Below, one piece after another: positions 49,601 to 56,488 of a stretch of DNA of 64,000 nucleotides. The DNA comes from Streptomyces thermodiastaticus (GTDB lineage Bacteria > Actinomycetota > Actinomycetes > Streptomycetales > Streptomycetaceae), in the NCBI RefSeq assembly GCF_014656135.1, contig NZ_BNBV01000006.1, positions 176,305 to 240,304 of the forward strand. The letters run 5' to 3'. The notes under the pieces are model-generated. The model saw nothing but the letters and a program-made list of their open reading frames with translations, had not been told where the DNA came from and made no database searches. Position 1 is the first letter of the stretch, and every line of letters starts with the position of its first letter. Made by a program: the position numbers and the translations under genes.

Positions 49601-51332
49601 CGGCGGCCGGGCCGAGGGCAGCCAGGCCGTGACCGGCCGGCACCTGGTCCTGGCCGGCCGTGACGGTGCCCGCGCCGCTGCCGAGCGGCACCTCCAGGAC
49701 GTACGCGTTGCTGCTCGTCCCCGGCACCTCGTGGGTCTGCAGCACACCGCCGTGCGCGCGCACGATCCCGCGCACGATCGGCTCGTGCACCGGGTCTCCG
49801 CCGGCGTAGGGGCCGCGCACCTCGATCCGCGCGACCTCGCCGCGCTGCGCGGCCGCCACCACGACCGTGTTGTCCATGTAACCGGTGGCCGACACCGGGG
49901 CGTTGCCGGTCGCGTCGACACCGGCGACGTCCGCGACCAGGTGGGCGAGCGCGGTGGCCAGGCGCTGCGGGTCGACCTCGGCCTCGATGGGCGGCGCGTG
50001 CACGGCGAACTGCAGCCGCCCGGGGCCGACCAGTTCCACCGCGCCGTCGATGCCCGCGGCCACGACGGAGTCGAGCATCACCTTGGTGCGTGTGATCTCC
50101 TCGCTGCCGGCGTCGAGGCGCTGGTAGGACAGGACGTTGTCGATGAGGGTGGTGATGCGGGAGTAGCCGGCCGACAGGTGGTGCAGGACCTGGTTGGCCT
50201 CCGGCCACAGCTGTCCGGCGTTGTCGGCGGCGAGCGCGGACAGTTCGCGGCGCAGCTCCTCCAGGGGGCCGCGCAGGGACGAGCCGAGCAGCGTCAGCAG
50301 CTGCCCGTGCCGGGCGGCGAGCGCCTCGTAGCGCTCCTTCTCGCGCTCACCGAGGGCGGTGTACCGCTCCTCGCTCGCGGCGAGCTCCTCCGCGTGCCGC
50401 TCGCCCAGCTTCTCGATCTCGGCGACGTGCTCCTGGCGGAGCGCGGTGAGTTCGGAGGCGTGTTCCTCGGCAAGCTTTTCCAGTTCCTCCGCGTGCTTCT
50501 TCTCCGCGGCGGCCTTCTCTTTGGCGAGGGCGTCGTACGGCCGCCGGTCGGTGAAGGTCATCACGGCGCCGACGAGCTGGTCGCCGTCTCGCACCGGCGC
50601 GGTGGTCAGGTCGACGGGCACCTTCTCCCCGGACTTGCACCACAGCACCTGCCCGCGCACCCGGTGCTTGCGGCCGGAGCGCAGGGTGTCGGCGAGCGGC
50701 GACTCGTCGTACGGGAACGGCGAGCCGTCGGCGCGGGAGTGCAGGACCAGGGTGTGCAGTTCGCGGCCGCCGAGTTCGCCGGCCCGGTAGCCCAGTATCT
50801 GCGCGGCCGCGGGGTTGACGAGCACGATCCGCCCGTCGGTGTCGGTGCCCACCACGCCCTCGGCGGCGGCCCGCAGGATCATCTCGGTCTGCCGCTGCGA
50901 ACGGGCCAGCTCGGCCTCGGTGTCCACGGTGCCGGACAGGTCGCGCACGACCAGCATCAGCAGTTCGTCGCCGGTGTAGCCGGAGCCGTCGTAGGCCTGC
51001 TGGCCGTTCTGCAGATTCGCGCTGGTGACCTCGACCGGGAACTCGCTGCCGTCGGTGCGCCGCGCCACCATCCGGGTCGGCTTGGTGCGGCTGCGCGGGT
51101 CGATGTGGTCGGGCCGGCGCATCGACCCGGGGATCAGCTTGGAGTCGAACTGCGGCAGCAGGTCCAGCAGTCCGCGCCCCACCAGGGCCGTGCCGGGGGT
51201 CTCGAACGCCTCCAGGGCGATGGTGTTGGCGTTGACGACGGTGCCGTTGGCGTTGACCAGCAGCAGTGCGTCGGGGAGGGCGTCGAGTATGGCAGCGAGG
51301 CGAGCAGCGCCTCGGGATGGCCTGCTGCTCAC
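46632..51332 (-). CDS. Large PAS / pseudo-histidine-kinase / receiver-like protein with disordered linker
   Basis: 1,566 residues from GTG 51332, which has a strong AGGGAGGAAG ribosome binding site; a GTG 21 nt earlier overlaps that site. Two PAS domains (about 5-135 and 145-265) are followed by a long coiled coil (about 270-345, Glu/Lys/Ala-rich). The HisKA position reads LLGSSLRGPLEELRREL: the phospho-accepting His is replaced by Ser. The ATPase-like region lacks a clear N box and glycine boxes. About 750 residues of Pro/Ala-rich disorder follow, with seven GRRRR-like motifs. The C-terminus (about 1335-1566) holds receiver-like folds; VVMDLMRMHHHRAG has the phosphorylatable Asp, but the usual Lys is absent. 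Probably a signalling scaffold. Confidence 0.88.
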   Translation of the reverse strand: MSSRPSRGAARLAAILDALPDALLLVNANGTVVNANTIALEAFETPGTALVGRGLLDLLPQFDSKLIPGSMRRPDHIDPRSRTKPTRMVARRTDGSEFPVEVTSANLQNGQQAYDGSGYTGDELLMLVVRDLSGTVDTEAELARSQRQTEMILRAAAEGVVGTDTDGRIVLVNPAAAQILGYRAGELGGRELHTLVLHSRADGSPFPYDESPLADTLRSGRKHRVRGQVLWCKSGEKVPVDLTTAPVRDGDQLVGAVMTFTDRRPYDALAKEKAAAEKKHAEELEKLAEEHASELTALRQEHVAEIEKLGERHAEELAASEERYTALGEREKERYEALAARHGQLLTLLGSSLRGPLEELRRELSALAADNAGQLWPEANQVLHHLSAGYSRITTLIDNVLSYQRLDAGSEEITRTKVMLDSVVAAGIDGAVELVGPGRLQFAVHAPPIEAEVDPQRLATALAHLVADVAGVDATGNAPVSATGYMDNTVVVAAAQRGEVARIEVRGPYAGGDPVHEPIVRGIVRAHGGVLQTHEVPGTSSNAYVLEVPLGSGAGTVTAGQDQVPAGHGLAALGPAAEAQPEPDAAAAQLAPADAAAAQLAPADAAAAAGALPAPAQQPSGGRRRARRASTDAFLEPEGDSSAVPAPTGRRRRRAAEETPQIPAQAGGEGTDGTGRRRERPAEDAGAAQGSVVTAAEHAAGTAASGPGLGGTVPPQGMPAAPTGRRARRAAGAPHALPSGAGALPAPSAAQPVPPNASPAVQPVPHAASHAPAGQPDMTTAGAPAAQPTGRRRRALASAPERGAAQEPASRAVFALPPAEADRPSPAPEAPAVPGPSEAAPAASRIPVQAAPGAAGQPGGQPDAVPHDHADDATAPQPHPAGTPTGRRRRAVALPPESTAAGAPAQESSAPNAPEVPQLSPVVPPTGVPGTPQARAGQPAVDAASAQAAGTARPAPQPLPQSPSLPAAPLPAETTAGQGAPAAPLPPSTAPAADGPASAAPGTPVTATAGHTESGPAHSHAAPVPGPELPAPAPQPWPAADGARTTPAAGTAVPPSGTAGPVPPAAPGVPVPPAGTAPGVPVPAHGTAPGAPVPPGGTPGTPPAAAAPTPAAVPVPGNAPSADTPAAPAPGAQPQVTPARGTPAATPLPPEQPPAQAAGHTPAQPGGRTQRLAQPLPAETAAPADSDTTQGRAISVRTLGQGVPFGRQAAQVQQPSATPAPHPSGGSGRRRKLGTRSDAVARPEQRSEQQGARPHPPAEQPHGAPAASPQPPAGPTRLTQATQGAGRSYAISAPDENAAEGPEPLDGPGGAVEVADPPRPQPMDDELPPEPLDNPRRLLVWPAPDASTQQALSDRGYRPVIVHSREEVDAQIAAFPAALFVDPLTGPITRTALQSLRQAAVAAQVPVLVTAGLGQASREAAYGADPAVLLKALAPRDSEQHPPRVLLIEERTEIALALTEALQRRGIQVARAASDSEAVTTAGRFHPNLVVMDLMRMHHHRAGIVDWLRANGQLNRTPLVVYTAAVDQADLPRLASGETVLFLAERSTSPEVQTRIVDLLARIGVN

Positions 51333-51677
51333 GAGACGCTTCCTCCCTGTCACCGCACCTTGCCGACCGCGGGGGTCATCTTGCCAACCGGCCCGCAGCG
51401 TGTCACGCGAGCGAGTCTATGCGCTGGGGTTGCAGCTGCGACGCCGGACGGGAGGGAGGTCACACGGGCGAACGGCCGTGAACCGGGGGCGTACGACGGC
51501 GCTTCGCGCGACCTGCGCAGGACCTTTACGCCCTCTGCTCCCGGCCCTCCAGCGGTCCCGGACCGCCGGGCCCTCCACCGGACCCCGGCCCGCCCGGCGA
51601 TCCGGCCTCACGCGGCCGGACCCGCGAGACGGCCCGCGCAGTCGCGGGCGGCGGGGCGGCACCGGGTGCCGGCAGCG
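51333..51677. other. Intergenic region between SSI-type gene and PAS protein
   Basis: 345 bp without a credible gene; GC-rich, with the promoter of the large PAS gene presumably near 51360-51450. Nothing else is evident. Confidence 0.4.
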
Positions 51678-52196
51678 TCAGGAGCGCAGGTCGGGCAGGA
51701 GGGGCACCAGCTGGTTCCAGCGGTCGATCTCACAGCCGTTGCGGCGGTCGTAGGCCGCGTCCACCCGCCGCCCGGCCCAGACGCCGGTGACACGCGCGGT
51801 GGCCGGCCCGCCGTACTGCATGGTGCAGGCGCTGCCCTGCGGCACGGGTGCGAAGAGGTCGCGCCCCCAGCGCGCGCTGCGGTCGAGCAGCGCGCACGCG
51901 CCCCGCACGTCCGGGTGCGTGCCGCCCTCGGGGTGGCAGTACAGCTCCCACGTCCCGTCGTGCGCCGCGCCCGCGTGCCGCACCGTGACCGTGAGGTGAT
52001 CTCCGGCGCGGTCCTCGTCCCGGACCGGCGGCGGCGCACCGGGGGCCGCGGCGGCGGGCAGGGCGGCCACCGCGGTGAGCGCGGCGGCGCAGGCGGAGAC
52101 GCCGAGGAGCACGCGCCGCAGCGCGCGGCGCCGGCCGGCACCCGGGAGCCGTCGGGGACCCGGGCGCCCCGAGGAGGAAAGAGTCGACTGCATCAT
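51678..52196 (-). CDS. Streptomyces subtilisin-inhibitor (SSI)-family protein
   Basis: 172 residues. The basic N-terminus is followed by a signal segment (VLLGVSACAAALTAVAALPA). The mature part keeps SSI features: LTVTVRHAG, YCHPEGGTHPDVRGACALLD (first disulfide pair), then SACTMQYGGPATARV around the reactive site with Met at P1, and AAYDRRNGCEIDRWN (second pair). SSI proteins block subtilisin-like proteases outside the cell. Start at ATG 52196 (or the adjacent ATG 52193); a TTAGTC element lies 7 nt upstream, so it may be leaderless. Adjacent to the tRNA-Ser gene at 52404. Confidence 0.9.
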   Translation of the reverse strand: MMQSTLSSSGRPGPRRLPGAGRRRALRRVLLGVSACAAALTAVAALPAAAAPGAPPPVRDEDRAGDHLTVTVRHAGAAHDGTWELYCHPEGGTHPDVRGACALLDRSARWGRDLFAPVPQGSACTMQYGGPATARVTGVWAGRRVDAAYDRRNGCEIDRWNQLVPLLPDLRS

Positions 52197-52403
52197 GCCC
52201 GGACTAACGCGTCGCTGCCCGGTACGTTGCGCGGCGCACCCCGCCCGCACACCGCGCCGGGCCCGCCGCCGCTCCGACGCCACGGCGAGGGCTTTGCTCT
52301 GGAGCGGTTCTGCCTAGTACCGTGGGCAGCGATTGGTGACACCCCGCTTGGCTGTGTCATCATCTGCACGCACTGCTGACGCGCATGTGTCGGTGGTTGT
52401 GCT

Positions 52404-52494
52404 GGAGGCGTCGCCTAGTCCGGTCTATGGCGCCGCACTGCTAATGCGGTTTGGGCCTTAAAGCCCATCGAGGGTTCAAATCCCTCCGCCTCCG
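52404..52494 (+). tRNA. tRNA-Ser (GCU)
   Basis: 91 nt. Acceptor GGAGGCG/CGCCTCC, anticodon loop CTGCTAA (GCU, with A37), long variable arm GGGCCTTAAAGCCC and T arm GAGGGTTCAAATCCCTC. A standard AGY-reading serine tRNA, in contrast to the variant copy at 21163. Confidence 0.96.
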
Positions 52495-52506
52495 CGCGTG
52501 AGCGCC

Positions 52507-52534
52507 GAAGCCCCGGTCGTGAGACCGGGGCTTC
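52507..52534 (+). terminator. Hairpin after tRNA-Ser (GCU)
   Basis: GAAGCCCCGGTC and GACCGGGGCTTC form a perfect 12-bp stem with a GTGA loop, 12 nt after the tRNA. Confidence 0.85.
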
Positions 52535-52929
52535 GTCGTTCTCCGGGGCGGCCGTCCGGACTGGTCCCAGGGTGTTGCCTCCGGGCTTCGTCGTTCTTCC
52601 GCCATTCCCCTTCCGTCCTCTTCCGTCCCCTTCCGTCTCCTTCCGTCGTTCCCCGCCGTCCTGCGGGCTGTGCTCCTCCGCCCGGCCGGGAGCCGGACGC
52701 CCCCTCTCCGATCCCCCTCCGATGCGCCGCCGATCCACCACCGATCTGCCGCCCACGGGTCTCCCCGACGTCGCCGCCCCGTCGCTCGCTGCACGTCGCC
52801 GGGCGCGTTTGCGCAGGTCAGACGGGGTGCGGGATATGGATTTCACATGACGGCGGCGAATCATGTAATGTTCTTCGTGTCGCCGCGAGGGGCCGAAAGG
52901 AACCGGAAGCGGGGACGACAACAGAACAA
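52535..52929. other. Intergenic region with CCTTCCGTC-type tracts
   Basis: 395 bp without a credible gene. A pyrimidine-rich tract (about 52594-52660) contains several imperfect CTTCCGTC units. The 80 bp before the tRNA-Arg gene are A/T-richer and probably contain its promoter. Confidence 0.5.
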
Positions 52930-53002
52930 GCACTCGTAGCTTAACGGATAGAGCATCTGACTACGGATCAGAAGGTTGCAGGTTCGAATCCTGCCGAGTG
53001 CG
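52930..53002 (+). tRNA. tRNA-Arg (ACG)
   Basis: 73 nt. Acceptor GCACTCG/CGAGTGC, anticodon loop CTACGGA giving ACG (A34 is modified to inosine, reading CGU/CGC/CGA) and T arm GCAGGTTCGAATCCTGC. Followed by a strong terminator. Confidence 0.97.
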
Positions 53003-53008
53003 CACAGG

Positions 53009-53045
53009 TCGAAGGCCCCCTGGGATCATTCCAGGGGGCCTTCGA
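53009..53045 (+). terminator. Hairpin after tRNA-Arg
   Basis: TCGAAGGCCCCCTGG and CCAGGGGGCCTTCGA form a perfect 15-bp stem with a 7-nt loop. Confidence 0.9.
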
Positions 53046-53299
53046 CATCAGTTGCTGACATCAACGCGGCCGGAAGCCGCTCACTTTGTGGCAGCCTGCG
53101 CCTGCCGGTGCCGCACGTGTGCGGACGGTGACCCGCCGTGGCGCTCCGCGTCACCACCCGCAGGGTGATCGTCCGAGCGCCACGGGAGACACCGCGGGAA
53201 CACCGCGGGGAACACCGGGCGGCCGGACGCCCTGGCACACGATCGAGCCCCCGCTCATATCCGTTGCGCCGCCCCGGTGCGGCGTGCTTGGCTCGCCCG

Positions 53300-53968
53300 G
53301 TGAATCTTCTGCTGACGGCGGGCGGCGTGCGCAACGAGACGCTGCGGGAAGCGCTGCGGGACATGCTGGGAAAGCCGTTCGGATCGGCGAACGTCGTGTA
53401 CGTGCCCACAGCGTCGGTCGCTGAACCCGGGGACCACGGGTGGGTCCTCGCGGACATGAACCGGCTGCACGGCCTCGGCTGGCGCGAGTTCGACATCCTG
53501 GAGCTCAACGGCCTGCCCCGGCGGACGGTGCTCGACCGGCTGCTGCACGCCGACGTCGTCTACGTCGGGGGCGGCAACCATTACCACCTCGCCCGCAGCA
53601 TCACCGGCAACGGGTTGGCCGACGGCTTCCTGCAGGCGCTGGAGAGCCGGGTCTACGTGGGGTTCAGCGCCGGGTCGATGATCTTCAGCCGGCATCTGAC
53701 CGAGCACTCCGCCGACGTCGTCGAAGACAGCGCGGACCTCCATGTGCTCGGCGCGACGACCGTGGAGCCGCCGTTCGGCCTGTTCGACTGGTACGTCAAG
53801 CCGCACCTGTACTCGCCGGACTTCCCCGAGCGGGACGACGCCTGGGCCGACCGCATCGTCGCGCGGGCGGACTTCCCGGTCTGGTTCATCGACGACGACA
53901 CGGCCGTGCGCGTCCGGGACGGCGAGGTGGACGTCGTCTCCGAGGGCCGGTGGCGGTTCCATCCCTGA
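53300..53968 (+). CDS. Peptidase E (family S51 serine peptidase)
   Basis: 222 residues. The nucleophile is Ser123 in GFSAGSM, the S51 family elbow; VVYVGGGNHYHLA and the late His in PHLYSPDFPERD are other family features. Peptidase E cleaves Asp-X dipeptides, but not all family members keep this specificity. Cytoplasmic, with no signal peptide. The start is GTG 53300, supported by the first strand VNLLLTAGG and by lack of a Shine-Dalgarno, so it is possibly leaderless. It stands alone. Confidence 0.88.
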   Translation: MNLLLTAGGVRNETLREALRDMLGKPFGSANVVYVPTASVAEPGDHGWVLADMNRLHGLGWREFDILELNGLPRRTVLDRLLHADVVYVGGGNHYHLARSITGNGLADGFLQALESRVYVGFSAGSMIFSRHLTEHSADVVEDSADLHVLGATTVEPPFGLFDWYVKPHLYSPDFPERDDAWADRIVARADFPVWFIDDDTAVRVRDGEVDVVSEGRWRFHP

Positions 53969-54062
53969 TGCACGGGGCGTAAGTCCGGGACACGCCCCGG
54001 CCGCCCGGCCCCCCGTCCCCGCAGGCGGGCAGAGGAAGCGCGGACTGGGGAACCCGGTACGC

Positions 54063-54665
54063 ATGAACGACGACGAGCGCACGCGGCACCCAGCGCGGTG
54101 CAGGGCCGTGCGGTCCACGCTGCGGCACCGGTGGGAGAAGGAGCGGACCCACGCTGACCTGCGGGAACGCCGCAGCACCGGGGCCACCGAGCGGGAGACG
54201 GGGCTGCCCACCGGCCGACTGGCGTTCCGGGCCGTGTACGACCGGGTGGAGGCGTCGGCGGATCTTGCCGCCGCTCTCGGCGTCGAGACGGGGACCGCGC
54301 TGCTGAGGCGGACCTATCGCACGAGGCCGGCCGGCGAGGACACGCCGCTGAACGTCTGCCGCTCCTATCTTCCGTACGCCCTGGCCGCGCGGAACCCCGA
54401 GCTGCTCGACGCCTCCAAGGAGCCCTGGCCCGGCGGGACCATGCACCAGCTGTCCACCGTGGGCGTCGAGGTGGAGCGGGTGGAGGAGGTGGTCACCGCA
54501 CGCCCGCCGACCGGCGCGGAGGCCCGGGAACTGGGGCTGGCGCCGGGGGTGCCGGTCATGGAGATCCGCAAGACGCTGCACGACGTGGGCGGGCAGGTCG
54601 TCGAGGTGGCCGACATCCTGCTGCCTGGCGATCGCTATGCCGTCCGCTGCGTGACCCGGCTGTGA
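54063..54665 (+). CDS. UTRA-domain protein lacking its GntR DNA-binding domain
   Basis: 200 residues. Residues about 45-200 match the UTRA effector domain of GntR/HutC regulators: TGATERETGLPTGRLAFRAV, FLxRTYRTR-like LLRRTYRTRPAGEDTPLNVC and ARELGLAPGVPVMEIRKTLH. The N-terminus (HPARCRAVRSTLRHRWEKER) corresponds to the linker after the winged helix in related regulators. The winged helix itself is missing, and only 94 bp separate this gene from peptidase E, so it was lost rather than placed upstream. It might be a remnant or a ligand-binding protein. Confidence 0.8.
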   Translation: MNDDERTRHPARCRAVRSTLRHRWEKERTHADLRERRSTGATERETGLPTGRLAFRAVYDRVEASADLAAALGVETGTALLRRTYRTRPAGEDTPLNVCRSYLPYALAARNPELLDASKEPWPGGTMHQLSTVGVEVERVEEVVTARPPTGAEARELGLAPGVPVMEIRKTLHDVGGQVVEVADILLPGDRYAVRCVTRL

Positions 54666-54760
54666 CGGCGCCGCTGCCGCCCCGTCCCGCCCCGCCCTCG
54701 CGCTCGCCGGTCCGCCGCGTGCCGGGGCGTTGTCAGTGGGAGCTCGTAATCTCGTGGGTG

Positions 54761-55633
54761 ATGGCGGTGTGGACGTGCTCGGGGCTGCGCTGGTCGGCGG
54801 ACGGGCCTGTGCTGGCGTGGCAGGGCGGGCGTGCGAGCACGCTGCCCAGGGGGAAACACGTGGCCTTCACGGTCGCGGAAGGGGGAGTGCGCAGATGCAC
54901 GGGGGCGCGGGGGAACGCGTGTGCCACCGGTGCGGTGGTGCCGGGGCGGAGCACGGGGGCGCGCTGCGAGGAGTGCGCCCGGCTGGAGCGGGCGCACTCG
55001 GTGGCCGCCGACACCGCCGTGGACGATCCACGGCCGTATCGCGTGTACCTGGCCTGGTTCGGGCCCGGCCTGGTCAAGGTCGGGATCACCGCGGCCGAAC
55101 GGGGCCCGGTGCGGCTGCTGGAGCAGGGCGCGGTCTGCTTCAGCTGGCTGGGCACCGGCCCGCTGATGGCCGCCCGGCGCGCCGAGCAGCTGCTGCGTGC
55201 CGCGCTGGGCGTGCCCGACCGGATCCCGTACGCCGCCAAGCGGGCCGTACGGTCCACGCTGCCGCCGGCCGCGGCGGGCCGGGCGGCCGAGATCGGGCGG
55301 CTGCACGAGCGGGCCGCTGCCCTTGCCGGATGGCCGGAGGCACTGCGGAGGGAACCGTTCCGGCCCGTCGACCATGTGCCGGTGTTCGGGCTGGCGGGTC
55401 TGCCGGCCGCGGTCGGTCAGGTGCGGGAGCTGGTCCCCGGCGGGACGGTGTGCGGTGACCTGGTCGCGATTGCCGGGCCCGACCTGCACCTGGCGACCGG
55501 GAACGGGGTGGTGGTGCTGGACACGCGGCTGATGACCGGCTGGCAGCTCGCTCCGGCCGCCGCCGGCGGTGAACCCACCGTGCCCGTGAGCCGGTTCAAG
55601 CCGGTGCCCGGCGAACAGCAGGAGCTGTTCTGA
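54761..55633 (+). CDS. DUF2797 family protein
   Basis: 290 residues, conserved actinobacterial family of unknown function. A cysteine-rich region occurs near residues 50-85 (CTGARGNACATGAVV and GARCEECARLE), consistent with zinc binding. The core has YRVYLAWFGPGLVKVGITAAERG, reminiscent of GIY-YIG-like start sites, and RRAEQLLRAALGVPDRIPY. The ATG at 54761 is chosen; GTG 54758 is equal, and GTG 54662 overlaps the upstream stop but would add a low-complexity leader. Function not assigned. Confidence 0.8.
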   Translation: MAVWTCSGLRWSADGPVLAWQGGRASTLPRGKHVAFTVAEGGVRRCTGARGNACATGAVVPGRSTGARCEECARLERAHSVAADTAVDDPRPYRVYLAWFGPGLVKVGITAAERGPVRLLEQGAVCFSWLGTGPLMAARRAEQLLRAALGVPDRIPYAAKRAVRSTLPPAAAGRAAEIGRLHERAAALAGWPEALRREPFRPVDHVPVFGLAGLPAAVGQVRELVPGGTVCGDLVAIAGPDLHLATGNGVVVLDTRLMTGWQLAPAAAGGEPTVPVSRFKPVPGEQQELF

Positions 55634-55686
55634 CCGGAGCGCGGCGTGCCCGGGGCAGTGCCGGGCGGCGCCGGCGGCCGCGCGTT

Positions 55687-55725
55687 TCTCAGGAAAATCA
55701 CAGATCCGCGAAAGAACCCTCTCAG
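55687..55725 (+). promoter_or_regulatory. 11-bp-phased TCTCAG/TCACAG boxes before the response regulator gene
   Basis: TCTCAG (55687), TCACAG (55698) and TCTCAG (55720) are spaced 11 and 22 bp apart, one and two helical turns. They lie 23 bp before the response regulator start. OmpR/PhoB-type regulators bind such phased direct repeats. Confidence 0.55.
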
Positions 55726-55747
55726 AAGGCGTCGCCAGGGTGGCGGC

Positions 55748-56488
55748 ATGACCACGACGACGCCCAAGGGACGCACCGAACTGCTGAGGCCGGACGGGAG
55801 CCCCGTCCGGGTGCTGGTGGTGGACGACGAGCCTTCGATCACCGAGCTGCTGTCCATGGCCCTGCGCTACGAGGGCTGGCAGATCCGCACCGCGGCGGAC
55901 GGCCGCGGTGCCGTCCAGGCCGCGCGGGAGTTCCGGCCCGACACCGTGGTGCTGGACATGATGCTGCCGGACATGGACGGGCTGAGCGTGCTGGGGCGGC
56001 TGCGCCGCGAGCTGCCGGACGTGCCCGTGCTGTTCCTCACGGCGAAGGACGCCGTCGAGGACCGGATCGCCGGTCTCACGGCGGGCGGCGACGACTATGT
56101 GACCAAGCCGTTCAGCCTGGAGGAGGTCGTCGCGCGGTTGCGCGGGCTGATCCGCCGCTCGGGCGCCGCCGACCGGCGTCCCGACTCCGTGCTCGTCGTC
56201 GGTGACCTCACCCTCGACGAGGACAGCCACGAGGTGACGCGCGGCGGCGAGAGCATCCACCTGACCGCGACCGAGTTCGAGCTGCTGCGGTTCCTGATGC
56301 GCAATCCGCGCCGCGTGCTGAGCAAGGCGCAGATCCTGGACCGGGTGTGGTCCTACGACTTCGGCGGCAAGGCCAACGTCGTCGAGCTGTACATCTCCTA
56401 CCTGCGGCGCAAGATCGACGCCGGACGCGAGCCGATGATCCACACCCGGCGCGGCGCCGGGTACCTGATCAAGCCCGCGAGTTCATGA
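55748..56488 (+). CDS. OmpR/PhoB-family response regulator
   Basis: 246 residues. The receiver domain has Asp70 as phosphoacceptor (VVLDMMLPDMDG), an acidic VDDEPS pocket and Lys120 (VTKPF). The C-terminal winged helix (about 150-243) starts HLTATEFELLRFLMRNPRRV and ends RRGAGYLI. Its stop overlaps the kinase start as ATGA. ATG 55748 has a weak AGGGTGG site. Phased boxes upstream suggest autoregulation. Confidence 0.95.
   Translation: MTTTTPKGRTELLRPDGSPVRVLVVDDEPSITELLSMALRYEGWQIRTAADGRGAVQAAREFRPDTVVLDMMLPDMDGLSVLGRLRRELPDVPVLFLTAKDAVEDRIAGLTAGGDDYVTKPFSLEEVVARLRGLIRRSGAADRRPDSVLVVGDLTLDEDSHEVTRGGESIHLTATEFELLRFLMRNPRRVLSKAQILDRVWSYDFGGKANVVELYISYLRRKIDAGREPMIHTRRGAGYLIKPASS

Noticed and set aside
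46833..52379. A plus-strand open frame of 1,848 codons opposite the PAS protein
   Set aside because: It is an antisense shadow of the GC-rich PAS-protein gene, Arg/Gly/Pro-biased, with no recognisable domain; the minus-strand gene has clear PAS and receiver motifs and a ribosome binding site.
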